A stretch of 64,000 nucleotides of DNA. Origin: Cytobacillus suaedae (GTDB lineage Bacteria; Bacillota; Bacilli; Bacillales; Bacillaceae_L). Both the position numbers and the translations under genes were made by a program. Position 1 is the stretch's first letter, and each line of letters begins with the position of its first letter. Of this stretch, positions 25,589-35,429 are shown in pieces. The notes beneath the pieces are model-generated. The model did no database searches, was not told the DNA's origin, and worked only from the letters and a program-made list of their open reading frames with translations. The DNA is taken from contig CP063163.1 of assembly GCA_014960805.1 (NCBI GenBank), positions 1,319,584-1,383,583 on the forward strand. The letters are read 5' to 3'.

Positions 25589-28423
25589 ATGAATCGTTTT
25601 AACAAGAATAGTAAGTGGGATAAATTTTATGGCCCCAATATGGGCTATTTATATGATGTATATGAACAATTTCAGGAGGACCCTGATTCAGTTGATGAAT
25701 CCATGAGAAAATTATTTGAGGAACTAGGTGCTCCTCCGTTTCAGGAAGATAAGGAACAGGCTACTACTAATGTAGATGACATTCAAAAGATTATTTCAAC
25801 GATGAAGCTCTTTCAAACCATACGGGTAAATGGACATTTAGAAGCGACGATCTATCCGTTTGAAAATAAATCTGGGGACAGTAATGAGTTGATAAACCCA
25901 GCTCGTTTTAACTTAACAAAAGAAGACTTAGTCCAAATTCCAGCTCACTATGTGTGGGAGGATAAACCTTCTTTTATAAAAAATGCATGGGAAGCTTATC
26001 TGCATTTGAAAAATGTATACACTAAGTCGATAGCTTATGAATTTGGCCATATTCAAGATGAAGAAGAAAAGAAATGGTTGAATCAGTATGTAGAGCAGAA
26101 TGGGGTGTCGGCTAAGCTGTCCACTTCTGAAAAAATCACACTGTTAGAACGATTATTTCAGGTGGATAACTTTGAAAAGTTTTTACACAAAACGTTTGTA
26201 GGGCAGAAGCGTTTTTCTATTGAAGGAATTGATATGTTGGTTCCGATGCTAGATAAATTAATTCAAGCTGGAATCGAGGATGGAACGGAAAATATCATGA
26301 TTGGTATGGCACATCGTGGCCGGTTAAATGTGTTGGCCCACGTGCTTGAAAAGCCATATGAGCTTATTTTTTCTGAATTTCATCATTCTCCAAACAAAGA
26401 ACTTATCCCATCAGAGGGCTCTCGTGGGATTAACTATGGATGGTCTGGAGATGTGAAATACCACTTAGGTGCTAATCGAAAGGTGAAGGGTGAGAAAAAT
26501 AATACCATTCACGTAAGTCTGGCAAACAATCCGAGTCATTTGGAATTCGTGGATCCAGTCGTTCAAGGTGTGACTCGCGCGTCTCAGGATAACAGAAAAA
26601 CAACTGGATTTCCTGACCATGATAAGGAAGCTTCTTTTAGTGTGTTAATTCATGGAGATGCAGCATTTCCTGGAGAAGGCGTTGTTGCAGAAACGTTAAA
26701 CTTAAGTAGATTAAAGGGTTATGAAACGGGCGGTACGATTCATATTATTGCAAATAACTTACTTGGTTTTACGACGAATTATACAGATTCACGTTCAACA
26801 AAATATGCAAGTGATCTGGCAAAAGGCTTTGAGATTCCGATTATCCATGTCAATGCGGATGACCCCGAGAGTTGCCTAGCTGTCATGATTTTTGCAACCA
26901 GCTATCGAAAAAGGTTCAAAAAGGATATCTTAATCGATTTGATTGGTTATCGTCGATATGGTCACAATGAAATGGATGATCCGAATGTAACACAGCCGAA
27001 GTTATATGACATCATCAATAAGCACCCTAGAATCGCAGAAAAATATGCAAATGAGTTAATTTCTGAAAGTGTCGTTTCAAAGAAAGATGCGAAGGAAAAA
27101 GAAGAGAGTCACATGAAGCATCTACAAGTGATTTTTGATGACTTGAAAGCAAAGGATGAAACCGATTTTAAAAAGCAGGCTGTACCAAAAGCAGTTGCTG
27201 AAGGATTGCCTGAAGTCGATACAACGGTGTCAGAAGGTCAGCTAAAATCAATGAATACCAATCTCTTAAAGTGGCCGAACACATTAAATGTCTATCCAAA
27301 GTTAGAGAAGATTTTAAAAAAGAGAGAAAATGCATTTGATGAGGGAAGTAAGGTAGATTGGGCTTTAGCAGAAACATTGGCTTTTGGTTCGATTCTTTCT
27401 GAAGGTGTACCAATACGCTTAACGGGTCAGGATAGTGAGCGTGGAACCTTTGCCCATCGTCATCTTGTGTTGAACGACCAAGAAACGAATGAAAAATATA
27501 TTCCGTTACACCATCTACCAGAGGCAAATGCATCTTTTGCTATTTACAATAGTCCATTATCAGAGGTTGCAGTACTCGGGTATGAATATGGTTACAGTGT
27601 TCAAGCACCCGATGCCCTAGTCTTATGGGAGGCCCAATTTGGAGACTTTGTTAATGTGGCTCAAGTCGTTATTGACCAGTTCATTTCTTCAGGAAGAGCA
27701 AAGTGGGGGCAGAAATCGAGTCTAGTCATGCTTTTACCACACGGGTATGAGGGGCAAGGCCCTGAGCATTCGAGTGCAAGGATGGAGCGATTTTTACAAT
27801 CGGCAGCTGAAAACAATTGGACGGTTGCAAACGTAACGAGCGCAGCTCAGTATTTTCATATTTTACGAAGGCAGGCAATGACTTCCATGATGGAGGAAGC
27901 AAGACCGCTTATTATTATGACACCAAAGAGTCTACTACGTCATCCGAAGTCTGGATCACCTGGTTCAGAACTCAGTAATGGCGGGTTCAAACCACTATTG
28001 GAGCAGGAAGGAACAGGTTCTAATCCTGATAAAGTGAAGCGACTTGTATTAAGCAGTGGAAAAGTTGCGGTAGACTTAGCTTCAAAAGTTGATGAGTATT
28101 CCTCTGAGGAATTGGACTCCGTGCATATTGCTCGAGTTGAACAACTGTATCCATTCCCTAGGGTAGAGCTAGAGAAATTGATGAAGAAATTTTCGAATTT
28201 AGAGGAAGTTGTATGGGTTCAAGAGGAGCCGAAGAACATGGGTTCATGGTTGTTTGTTCAGGCAATTTTGTCTGAGCTTGTATCTAAAGATGTAACGATA
28301 GATTATATAGGTCGACCGAAACGATCAAGTCCGGCAACAGGAGATCCACAGGTTCATAAACAGGAACAAGCGTGGATTGTTGAAAAAGCATTAACTGTTC
28401 ATAAAGGTGGGGAAAATCAATGA
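25589..28423 (+). CDS. odhA: 2-oxoglutarate dehydrogenase E1 component
   Basis: Thiamine-diphosphate E1 of the TCA-cycle 2-oxoglutarate dehydrogenase complex, decarboxylating 2-oxoglutarate and passing succinyl to OdhB. At 944 residues it has the Bacillus OdhA length. Visible are the N-terminal E2-binding segment ([15 protein letters not shown]), the core [11 protein letters not shown], the diphosphate/Mg site [11 protein letters not shown]...NLLGFTT and the pyrimidine-domain block [22 protein letters not shown] 25589 follows TTGGAGG. It overlaps odhB by four bases (ATGA), so the pair is translationally coupled. Confidence 0.97.
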   Translation: MNRFNKNSKWDKFYGPNMGYLYDVYEQFQEDPDSVDESMRKLFEELGAPPFQEDKEQATTNVDDIQKIISTMKLFQTIRVNGHLEATIYPFENKSGDSNELINPARFNLTKEDLVQIPAHYVWEDKPSFIKNAWEAYLHLKNVYTKSIAYEFGHIQDEEEKKWLNQYVEQNGVSAKLSTSEKITLLERLFQVDNFEKFLHKTFVGQKRFSIEGIDMLVPMLDKLIQAGIEDGTENIMIGMAHRGRLNVLAHVLEKPYELIFSEFHHSPNKELIPSEGSRGINYGWSGDVKYHLGANRKVKGEKNNTIHVSLANNPSHLEFVDPVVQGVTRASQDNRKTTGFPDHDKEASFSVLIHGDAAFPGEGVVAETLNLSRLKGYETGGTIHIIANNLLGFTTNYTDSRSTKYASDLAKGFEIPIIHVNADDPESCLAVMIFATSYRKRFKKDILIDLIGYRRYGHNEMDDPNVTQPKLYDIINKHPRIAEKYANELISESVVSKKDAKEKEESHMKHLQVIFDDLKAKDETDFKKQAVPKAVAEGLPEVDTTVSEGQLKSMNTNLLKWPNTLNVYPKLEKILKKRENAFDEGSKVDWALAETLAFGSILSEGVPIRLTGQDSERGTFAHRHLVLNDQETNEKYIPLHHLPEANASFAIYNSPLSEVAVLGYEYGYSVQAPDALVLWEAQFGDFVNVAQVVIDQFISSGRAKWGQKSSLVMLLPHGYEGQGPEHSSARMERFLQSAAENNWTVANVTSAAQYFHILRRQAMTSMMEEARPLIIMTPKSLLRHPKSGSPGSELSNGGFKPLLEQEGTGSNPDKVKRLVLSSGKVAVDLASKVDEYSSEELDSVHIARVEQLYPFPRVELEKLMKKFSNLEEVVWVQEEPKNMGSWLFVQAILSELVSKDVTIDYIGRPKRSSPATGDPQVHKQEQAWIVEKALTVHKGGENQ

Positions 28424-29703
28424 TTGAAATTACAGTACCAGAATTAGCCGAATCTCTAACAGAAGGAACAATCGGTGAATGGTTAAAAAAAGAGGGTGAC
28501 TCCATTGAAAAAGGGGAAGCCATTCTTGAACTTGAGACAGATAAAGTAAACATTGAGGTTACTAGTGAGCATAGCGGAGTTATTAAGGAACTGCTTTTCC
28601 AACCCGGTGATACAGTGGAGGTAGGTCAAGTAATTGCTAGGTTAGCAGAGGGTGGAACTGGTGAGGTTACTGAAGAAGCAAATGATACTGAAAAAGCAGA
28701 CGATACTGAAGAAGTAGAATCTGTAGAAGAATCAAAAACAGAAGAACCGTCAGCAGCTCAAGAGGATACAAAACGAAATCAACCCGTAGCATCACCTGCG
28801 GCTAGAAAAAGAGCAAGAGAATTAGGAATTGATTTAAATGAGGTTTCAGGGCGAGATCCTTTAGGGCGTCTAAGAGTTGAGGATGTTGAAGCTCATGAAA
28901 AGACAGCAGAAAAGGGAAGCGGAGCAAAGGAAAAGCCGACGTCAGGAAACGGAAAGTCTGTTGATAAAGAAACTAAATCTCAAATTGAAGATAAGGACGA
29001 TAACATCGAAAGAATCAAAATGTCTAGAAGACGCCAAACCATTGCTAAAAGGTTAGTTGAGGCTCAGCATAGTGCGGCAATGTTAACAACATTTAATGAA
29101 GTGGATATGACAGCAGTCATGGATTTACGCAGCAGACGTAAAGAGTCCTTTTATAACAAGCATGGTGTGAAACTTGGGTTCATGTCATTTTTCACAAAAG
29201 CAGTAATTGGAGCTCTTAAGGAGTTTCCATTATTGAACGCAGAAATTCAAGGAGATGAGATTCTTCTTAAGAAGTTTTACGACATTGGAATAGCCGTGTC
29301 AGCGGAAGAAGGATTAGTTGTTCCAGTTGTTAGAGAAGCAGATAAATTAAGTTTTGCAGGGATTGAAAAAGAAATAGGGAACCTTTCTGAAAAAGCTAAA
29401 ACGAATAAGCTAGGTTTACAGGATCTTCAAGGTGGAACCTTTACAATTACAAATGGTGGCATCTTTGGATCACTTTTCTCAACACCGATTTTAAATACAC
29501 CACAGGTTGGGATATTAGGAATGCACTCAATCCAAAAACGTCCGGTTGTTGTAGATGACAATGATACTGTTAAGGTTAGACCAATGATGTACATTGCGCT
29601 ATCATATGACCACCGCATTGTTGACGGAAAAGACGCAGTCCAATTCCTTGTACGAATTAAACAACTACTCGAAGACCCGGAAGACTTACTGTTGGAAGGA
29701 TAA
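28420..29703 (+). CDS. odhB: Dihydrolipoyl succinyltransferase (E2)
   Basis: Core of the 2-oxoglutarate dehydrogenase complex. A lipoyl domain (1-78, lipoyl Lys42 in ETDKVNI) is followed by an acidic Ala/Glu/Thr linker, an E1/E3-binding domain (about 120-160, [14 protein letters not shown]) and the catalytic domain with SYDHRIVDG (His398, Asp402). The 427-residue length is normal. ATG 28420 overlaps the odhA stop. E3 is not in the window. A palindromic repeat follows 22 nt after the stop. Confidence 0.97.
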   Translation: MIEITVPELAESLTEGTIGEWLKKEGDSIEKGEAILELETDKVNIEVTSEHSGVIKELLFQPGDTVEVGQVIARLAEGGTGEVTEEANDTEKADDTEEVESVEESKTEEPSAAQEDTKRNQPVASPAARKRARELGIDLNEVSGRDPLGRLRVEDVEAHEKTAEKGSGAKEKPTSGNGKSVDKETKSQIEDKDDNIERIKMSRRRQTIAKRLVEAQHSAAMLTTFNEVDMTAVMDLRSRRKESFYNKHGVKLGFMSFFTKAVIGALKEFPLLNAEIQGDEILLKKFYDIGIAVSAEEGLVVPVVREADKLSFAGIEKEIGNLSEKAKTNKLGLQDLQGGTFTITNGGIFGSLFSTPILNTPQVGILGMHSIQKRPVVVDDNDTVKVRPMMYIALSYDHRIVDGKDAVQFLVRIKQLLEDPEDLLLEG

Positions 29704-29724
29704 AATGTGATTAGGATGTCATTA

Positions 29725-29776
29725 GGGGCCTGACCCCCGGCGCTTTAAAGTGTTAACGCGCCGGGGGTCAGGCCCC
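29725..29776. repeat. GGGGCCTGACCCCC palindrome after odhB
   Basis: Full, well paired copy (CGGCGCTTTAAAG core) between the convergent odhB and MFS genes, followed by ATTTTT. ATGTC box 4 nt before GGGG. Could act as a bidirectional terminator. Confidence 0.95.
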
Positions 29777-29795
29777 ATTTTTGTCAATTAAATTA

Positions 29796-31004
29796 TTATA
29801 CTTTTTCAGGTTTTAGATGTGTGTTCTTTTTATAGGTTTGTTTCTGCCATAGAAGGGTGATTGAGAATGTAATGGCCAGAAGCACCAATCCTAGGACGAA
29901 AGGATAGGTAATTTTTATATCATATAGCATTCCAGCAAGGGTTGGTCCTAAGACGTTTCCGATGCTCATATATGCATTGTTCATTCCCATTGCAAAGCCT
30001 TGTTGATCGCCTGCTAATTTAGAGATAAGGGTGTTCAATACAGGACGAAGAATAGATGTTGCAAGGAAAATAATAAGAGAAATCACAAAGAACATTGCGT
30101 AACTATTAGCAAACAGAGATAGGAAGAAGCCAAAAGCAGCAACTGCAATAAACATATTCAGTACCTTTACTTCTCCATAAGAACGAACAATACGGTCAAC
30201 TACAAATAGTTGAACGATTACACTAACGATACCAGTAGATGTAACCATAAAGGCAATGTCTTGTGGAGTAGCTCCAAATTGATTGTCAACAAACAATCCT
30301 AAGACTGACTCATAAGCCATTAGTCCGAAACTCATAACCAAAGTGATAACGAGAGGGATAAAAAATGGCATTTTTACTGATTGAGCTAGTTTTTTTATCA
30401 TTGGTTCATTTGCTTGTGGCATAGCAAAGGCGTGAGCGTTTTGTGTTCTTTCTGTTTCTTTTAAAACCAACATAGAGAATACCACAGACACAAGTGAAAC
30501 GATTGCTGAGATTAAGAAAGGAAACTTTAATCCGAAATCTGCTAGAAAGCCTCCGATTCCTGGTCCCACAACAATTCCTAATGACATAGAAGCTGAAACC
30601 CAGCTATTGCCTTTCGCACGTTGGTCCAAAGTGGTAATATCGGCAACATAAGCAAAAATAGCAGGAATAAGTAAAGCTGCTCCAATACCGCCAATTACAC
30701 GTGAAGCATACAACAACCAAATAGAATCAACAGCGTAAAATACGAACATGGAAAGGGTTAATCCGGCTAATCCGTAAATAATCATTTTTCTACGACCATA
30801 CTGATCGGCCCATTTACCGGCTATAGGTGAGAAGATGAATTGTGCACCAGCAAAAATGGCAATCATTAAGCCAGCCGCTGTTCCACCTTGGTTAATCGAA
30901 ACTAAGTATGCTGGTAAAATTGGAATAATAATTCCGAAACTACCAATCGCAATAAACATATTGATCATAAGAATGATCATCTTTTTTCGTTGATCTGCTG
31001 TCAT
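29796..31004 (-). CDS. MFS multidrug efflux transporter (DHA1 type)
   Basis: Twelve-helix major facilitator. The motif A loop GKWADQYGRRKMII follows helix 2 and the drug:H+ antiporter motif C, SMSLGIVVGPGIGGFLAD, lies in helix 5; both mark 12-TMS drug/H+ antiporters related to Bmr/Blt/NorA. ATG 31004 is 9 bases after GTGAGG; the GTG at 31019 lacks a site. A promoter with a dyad in its spacer precedes it (31063-31091), suggesting repression. Substrates unknown. Confidence 0.9.
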   Translation of the reverse strand: MTADQRKKMIILMINMFIAIGSFGIIIPILPAYLVSINQGGTAAGLMIAIFAGAQFIFSPIAGKWADQYGRRKMIIYGLAGLTLSMFVFYAVDSIWLLYASRVIGGIGAALLIPAIFAYVADITTLDQRAKGNSWVSASMSLGIVVGPGIGGFLADFGLKFPFLISAIVSLVSVVFSMLVLKETERTQNAHAFAMPQANEPMIKKLAQSVKMPFFIPLVITLVMSFGLMAYESVLGLFVDNQFGATPQDIAFMVTSTGIVSVIVQLFVVDRIVRSYGEVKVLNMFIAVAAFGFFLSLFANSYAMFFVISLIIFLATSILRPVLNTLISKLAGDQQGFAMGMNNAYMSIGNVLGPTLAGMLYDIKITYPFVLGLVLLAITFSITLLWQKQTYKKNTHLKPEKV

Positions 31005-31062
31005 CTGTGGCAGCCTCACTTTCTATTTAAACTGTAACATTAATTTAATTAAGAACTAATAA

Positions 31063-31091
31063 ACATTATTATATGGTCATATAAATGTCAA
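31063..31091 (-). promoter_or_regulatory. Promoter with operator-like dyad for the MFS gene
   Basis: On the minus strand: TTGACA (31086-31091), 17-bp spacer, TAATGT (31063-31068). The spacer contains TATATGACCATATA (31070-31083), a 6-bp inverted repeat. A repressor bound there would block RNA polymerase. Confidence 0.7.
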
Positions 31092-31150
31092 TGAAAACGC
31101 ACTTACAAATTTTTACACAGGTATGGTTAAGGACTTTGGAATAGTAAAGC

Positions 31151-31220
31151 GGTGGTGCGGTGGGGGTCAGTCCCCCACTCCTTTAAAGCAACGGGGGACT
31201 GACCCCCGACGCTTTATAGC
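31151..31220. repeat. Variant palindrome with GGGGGTCAGTCCCCC arms
   Basis: Perfect 15-bp inverted pair GGGGGTCAGTCCCCC (31162-31176) and GGGGGACTGACCCCC (31193-31207), 16-bp CTTTAAAG-type centre, and outer GCGGT / GACGC shoulders. Each arm is itself nearly self-complementary. Subfamily of the main repeat with TCAGT instead of TCAGG, and the arm order reversed. Confidence 0.88.
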
Positions 31221-31307
31221 GGAAATGTGTGTTTTTTAAATAGTGTTCCTTAAATCTCAAATTGCAAGTTAATTGTGTTATAATATTCTGAAAAAGGAGG
31301 GGATGTT

Positions 31308-31793
31308 TTGGAAGAGGTAGAGGTTGTTAAGGCGATACAAGATGATTATCCTGAGGAATTTGCTTGGTGTTATGGGTGTGGTCGAATGAATGAAGCGGGT
31401 CACAAATTTCGTACAGGTTGGCTTGATGAGAGGACTGTAACCGTTTATAATCCAAAACCTGAACATAAGGCCATTCCAGGGTTTGTTTATGGGGGACTGC
31501 TTGCTTCCTTGATCGATTGTCATGGTACAGGTTCAGCAGCACTTGCCTTACATAGGAAAAATGGACATGAAGTTGGTGATGGGGCAGAACCACCACGTTT
31601 TGTCACAGGTTCACTTCACGTCGACTTTCTAAAACCAACTCCTGAGGGAGTTTCCTTAAAGGCTGTAGGAACTATCCACGAAATACACCCGAAAAAGTGG
31701 CGAGTGGAAACAGAAGTTTTTGCTGGGGACACTCTTTGTGCAAGAGGAGAAGTAATTGCAGTTGTGATGCCTAGTACATTTGTAGCGAAATAA
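31308..31793 (+). CDS. PaaI-family hotdog thioesterase
   Basis: Hotdog-fold protein of 161 residues. The N-terminal CYGCGRMNEAGH motif is followed by PGFVYGGLLASLIDCHGTGSA, the usual PaaI-like thioesterase helix with the catalytic acidic residue. TTG 31308 is 7 bases after AAGGAGGGG; the ATG in another frame is closed at once. Probably hydrolyses an acyl-CoA; substrate unknown. Confidence 0.85.
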   Translation: MEEVEVVKAIQDDYPEEFAWCYGCGRMNEAGHKFRTGWLDERTVTVYNPKPEHKAIPGFVYGGLLASLIDCHGTGSAALALHRKNGHEVGDGAEPPRFVTGSLHVDFLKPTPEGVSLKAVGTIHEIHPKKWRVETEVFAGDTLCARGEVIAVVMPSTFVAK

Positions 31794-31800
31794 AAAAGAT

Positions 31801-31857
31801 GGCCTGAACCTCCAGTACTATTACTTTACTACTTTAACGTACTGGGGGTCAGGCCCC
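31801..31857. repeat. GGGGCCTGACCCCC palindrome, diverged left arm
   Basis: The left arm is GGCCTGAACCTCC and the right arm intact. The inner CCAGTAC / GTACTGG shoulders still pair, so the change is compensated inside. Between convergent genes, 8 and 13 nt from their stops; GACATA box 4 nt after CCCC. Confidence 0.9.
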
Positions 31858-31869
31858 ATAAGACATATG

Positions 31870-32808
31870 TTATTTTCGTATCACACCATGAGGTAAAACA
31901 GCATGTACACCTTTAACCCCATTAACAACTTGAGTGACTCGTAAATCAACGGCCACACTAGATAGAGCGGTAGCTTCTACTTTTGAAATACCATAAAATT
32001 CACTCATAAGTTTTACCATCTCATCTAGCGCAACGGCTGTTGCCTCATTTAAATCCTCATTAAATCCAAATGTTAGCCAGCCGGCAGGAGTGTTAGCTCT
32101 AGGCATTTCAAGTTGCATACCATCATGGATAATTAATGTAAAATCAACTAAATCCATTGCGCACTCAATGGCCGTTCCTGAACTTTCGCCATCTCCTTGT
32201 AATGCATGTCCATCCCCAAAGGAAAACAGTGCACCCTCAACAGAAATAGGTAAGAATAGGCTGCTACCCCGTACTAATTCCTTACAGTCAATATTCCCCC
32301 CACAATAACGAGGTGGTGGTGTAGAATGAGTTCCTGACTCTGCTGGTGCTACACCTAATAAGCCCATAAAAGGAGACAGTCCTACATGAAATTTTGTATC
32401 TCCAAATCGGCAGCTACCAGACATGGTTGTTGTATTGAGTTCCCAATCGACTTCTAGCTTTTCTTCATTCGTGATTCCTAGTTTTTCATTTTGCCAATTC
32501 TTCATTCCTCCAGCCCAGTTACGACCATACCAACCAGGAACGATTTCATTTAATCGGACTTCTAGAACCATACCTGGTTTAGCACCTTTTACAAAGATAG
32601 GTCCAACCATTGGGTGGCCAGGCTTCTCTTCGTTTACCGCTGACCGATAGATCTCTCGTTCAACCGTCTTAGAAGGTGAATAGCCCCACTGAATATCTGG
32701 AGTGGTTGCTTGAATTGTATCGCCCGACTCAACAGTTAAAATTGGTGTATATTCATTATTAAACGAACCGTGTAAATTTCCAGTTTCAAGATTAAGCTTA
32801 TGTATCAC
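31870..32808 (-). CDS. Acetamidase/formamidase family protein
   Basis: FmdA/AmdA family amidohydrolase, 312 residues. Family blocks: PGHPMVGPIFVKGAKPGMVLEV, MGLLGVAPAESGTHSTPPPR(Y), GGNIDCKELV and GDGHALQGDGE. The predicted reaction is hydrolysis of formamide, acetamide or a related small amide to ammonia and acid. GTG 32808 is about 9 bases after GGGGAG. Single gene, minus strand. Confidence 0.92.
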   Translation of the reverse strand: MIHKLNLETGNLHGSFNNEYTPILTVESGDTIQATTPDIQWGYSPSKTVEREIYRSAVNEEKPGHPMVGPIFVKGAKPGMVLEVRLNEIVPGWYGRNWAGGMKNWQNEKLGITNEEKLEVDWELNTTTMSGSCRFGDTKFHVGLSPFMGLLGVAPAESGTHSTPPPRYCGGNIDCKELVRGSSLFLPISVEGALFSFGDGHALQGDGESSGTAIECAMDLVDFTLIIHDGMQLEMPRANTPAGWLTFGFNEDLNEATAVALDEMVKLMSEFYGISKVEATALSSVAVDLRVTQVVNGVKGVHAVLPHGVIRK

Positions 32809-32886
32809 ACTACATCACTCCCCAAGTAGATTTATATATAGTATATATCCCATTTGGTTAAAGGGAAATATGTGAGTTGTGTCAGT

Positions 32887-32930
32887 GGGGGCCTGACCCC
32901 CGGTGCGTTAATGTGATAAAGTGAGCACCA
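32887..32930. repeat. GGGGCCTGACCCCC palindrome, left half only
   Basis: Left arm plus GGTGCGTTAATGTGATAAAG, then decay (GTGAGCACC). Same degenerate subtype as the copy at 24586. Lies upstream of the amidase and downstream of the DUF4023-like gene. Confidence 0.82.
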
Positions 32931-32960
32931 AGTAAAAAGACCGCTAATTCTAGCGGTCTT
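32931..32960 (-). terminator. Terminator of the DUF4023-like gene
   Basis: AAGACCGCTA / TAGCGGTCTT stem, 4-nt loop, with TTTTTACTT on the minus strand. Confidence 0.85.
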
Positions 32961-32967
32961 GGCTTTG

Positions 32968-33096
32968 TTATTTTTTATTTTTTTGTGGAAGGCGTTTGCT
33001 TGGGTTACCATTTCCTTGACGTCTTCTGTTTGCTTCGTCTTTTTGCTTATTTTCACGTAGTCTTTCAACGTATTCTGATGTAGATTCCATTTCCAT
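32968..33096 (-). CDS. 42-residue DUF4023-like small protein
   Basis: Short, highly charged protein beginning MEMESTSEYVERLRENKQ and ending RLPQKNKK. The EYVERLRE...KDE...RRQGNGNP layout matches the small DUF4023 proteins of Bacillus. ATG 33096 is 9 bases after GGAGG on the minus strand (second ATG at 33090). A clear terminator follows. Function unknown; possibly sporulation or stress related by analogy with other tiny Bacillus proteins, which I cannot show. Confidence 0.75.
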   Translation of the reverse strand: MEMESTSEYVERLRENKQKDEANRRRQGNGNPSKRLPQKNKK

Positions 33097-33298
33097 AAGA
33101 ATATTCCTCCTTTTAAACGTACGTACTAATAATTTATCCAATATTGAATCTAGGCATACTTAGAGGGAGTAATTTTAAACCAATATCCACAAAGTTAATT
33201 TTTAAATTGAAGATATAGACATAGAAAATTTCGAGTTTTTAGGTAAGATAATTATTATAAACTAAAATTTAGGTCCCAATAGCAGGAAGGTGAAATAA

Positions 33299-34299
33299 AT
33301 GAAAGTAGTCGTAGCCCCTGATTCATTTAAAGGAAGTATGTCAGCACTAGAGGTTTGCCAGTTTATGAAGGAGGGTGTTCTTCAAGTACTTCCTAATGCA
33401 AATGTGGTAGAGATGCCTATGGCTGATGGTGGAGAAGGGACACTTGAATGCTTCATAAATGGCACAAATGGCACCTTTTATGAAGAAGTTGTGTATGGTC
33501 CTTTGGGTCAGCCTGTTCAGGCAAAATGGGGCATACTCGGATCATTATAGGCCTAGGTGGGAGTGCGACGAATGATGGTGGCATGGGAATGGCAGCTGCT
33601 CTAGGGGTTAAATTTTATAATAAAAAAGGTGAAAGACTCCCATTAGGTGGGATTCACCTTGCGGATTTAGATGTGGTAAATGTAGATGAATTAGATTCAA
33701 GGGTAAAAAATATAGAGTTCATCATTGCCTCAGATGTAACCAATCCACTTTGTGGACCAACAGGGGCATCGTATGTCTTTGGTCCACAAAAAGGTGCCTC
33801 ACCAGAGGATGTGAAGGAGCTTGACGTTGCACTAAGAAATTTTGCAGAAAAGGTCAAAGACTCCGTAGGTAAGGATATTTTACACGTTCCCGGAAGTGGT
33901 GCTGCAGGAGGACTAGGTGGTGGGTTAATGGCTTTTTTAGATGCAAAAGTCTCATCAGGAATTGAAATTATGATGAATACTTTAGGATTTGAAGAGCATA
34001 TAAAAGATGCTGACCTTGTACTTACAGGGGAAGGAAGAACAGATGAACAAACCCTTTTTGGAAAGGTTCCAGTAGGTGTAGCCAGGGTTGCTAAGGCGCA
34101 AGGTGTGCCGGTCATCTGTATTTCTGGCAGCTTAGGTAGTGGGATAGAAGAGTTATATGAACAAGGGATTACTGCTATTTTTAGTATTATTGATGCACCG
34201 AATTCATTAGAAGAGATTTTTTCAAAAACAGGGAGTCTAATAAAAAGTACTACAAGTAATGTGATTCGATTGGTAAATGTAAAAGAACGAGACAGGTGA
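33299..34299 (+). pseudogene. Glycerate kinase (GarK/GlxK family) broken by an internal deletion
   Basis: The N-terminal 80 residues (MKVVVAPDSFKGSMSALE ... MADGGEGT ... GPLGQPVQAKWG) end at a stop at 33550. The C-terminal part resumes in another frame at about 33529 (RIIIGLGGSATNDGGMG ... GPTGASYVFGPQKGA ... LTGEGRTDEQT). Intact enzymes have about 380 residues. Here roughly 55-60 residues between AKWG and RIIIG, including the usual EMA.ASGL block, are missing and the frame is shifted. ATG 33299 follows AGGAAGGTG. Either a true pseudogene or a sequencing/assembly deletion. Confidence 0.88.
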
Positions 34300-34312
34300 T
34301 CCTGTCTTTTTT
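34291..34312 (+). terminator. Terminator after the glycerate kinase remnant
   Basis: GACAGG-TGAT-CCTGTC followed by T6, overlapping the last codons. Confidence 0.85.
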
Positions 34313-34346
34313 AATTTGACAGAGACATTTTTTTTGTGATATATTT

Positions 34347-34362
34347 ATCTCGAATTAAAGAT
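34347..34362. promoter_or_regulatory. MhqR-like operator
   Basis: ATCTCGAATTAAAGAT closely matches the MhqR dyad of B. subtilis (ATCTCGAA-TTCGAGAT pattern), about 75 bp upstream of the dioxygenase. MhqR represses quinone-detoxification dioxygenase genes, so target and site agree. Confidence 0.65.
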
Positions 34363-34439
34363 ATTTTAAATAAAGGTAATTGACAGCTAATTAAAATGGG
34401 CATGAATATATGTAAATATGGTAAACAGGAGGAACTTCT

Positions 34440-35417
34440 ATGAACGGATTAAAAGGAATACACCATGTGACTGCGATTACAAGTAGTGCAGAGAAAAACT
34501 ATGAATTTTTTACCTATGTATTAGGAATGAGGTTAGTTAAAAAAACTGTGAATCAAGATGACATTCAAACGTATCATTTGTTTTTTGCAGATGATAAAGG
34601 AAGCCCTGGGACAGATATGACTTTCTTTGATTTTCCTGGAATTCAAAAGGGGTCGCATGGGACGAATGAGATCTCTAAGACTTCTTTCCGTGTTCCAAGT
34701 GATGCAGCCATTGATTACTGGGAGAAGCGTTTTGATCGCCTGGAGGTTAAACATACTGGTGTGAAAGAGCAGTTTGGTAAAAAGACGATCTCATTTGTTG
34801 ATTTTGATGATCAGCAATATCAATTGATTTCGGATGAGAATAATAAAGGGGTTAAATCTGGAACACCTTGGGAAAAGGGACCAATACCTCTTGAATATGC
34901 GATTACTGGACTTGGACCACTATTCATCCGAATTGCAAACTTTGACTATTTTAAAGAAATGATGGAAAAGGTGTTACAGTTTAAGGAGATTGCACAAGAT
35001 GGTGACTTTCATTTGTTTGAGGTAGGAGAAGGTGGAAATGGGGCACAGGTTGTTGTAGAGGATAACTCAACACTTCCACAAAGCTTCCAAGGCTTTGGAA
35101 CCGTTCACCATGCAGCATTCCGAGTGGAAGACCGTTCAGTGATTGACGAGTGGGATCAACGTTTGCGTAGCTTTGGTTTTCAAACATCAGGCTTCGTAGA
35201 TCGCTATTTCTTCGGTTCTTTATATGCTCGAGTTGCTCCACAAATACTTTTTGAATTTGCAACAGATGGACCAGGTTTCATGGGAGATGAGCCATATGAA
35301 ACGCTTGGAGAAAAGCTCTCTCTACCTCCATTCCTAGAGCCGAAACGTGATCAGATTGAAAAACTTGTGCGTCCTATTGATACAGTGCGGAGTACGATTG
35401 AATTTAGAAAAGAATAA
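34440..35417 (+). CDS. mhqO: Ring-cleaving dioxygenase, MhqO/MhqA type
   Basis: Two-module VOC dioxygenase of 325 residues (GIHHVTAITSSAEKN at the N-terminus; second module from about 150 with TVHHAAFRVED and ILFEFATDGPGF). His and Glu in these motifs form the metal site. The family removes hydroquinone/catechol-type electrophiles. ATG 34440 follows AGGAGG. The MhqR-like operator upstream supports induction by quinones. The palindrome cluster starts 13 nt after the stop. Confidence 0.9.
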   Translation: MNGLKGIHHVTAITSSAEKNYEFFTYVLGMRLVKKTVNQDDIQTYHLFFADDKGSPGTDMTFFDFPGIQKGSHGTNEISKTSFRVPSDAAIDYWEKRFDRLEVKHTGVKEQFGKKTISFVDFDDQQYQLISDENNKGVKSGTPWEKGPIPLEYAITGLGPLFIRIANFDYFKEMMEKVLQFKEIAQDGDFHLFEVGEGGNGAQVVVEDNSTLPQSFQGFGTVHHAAFRVEDRSVIDEWDQRLRSFGFQTSGFVDRYFFGSLYARVAPQILFEFATDGPGFMGDEPYETLGEKLSLPPFLEPKRDQIEKLVRPIDTVRSTIEFRKE

Positions 35418-35429
35418 ATTATGTCTTTC

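Noticed and set aside
32832-33068. 78-codon minus-strand frame
   Set aside because: Different frame from the DUF4023-like gene, no ribosome site, and it runs through the terminator and repeat.
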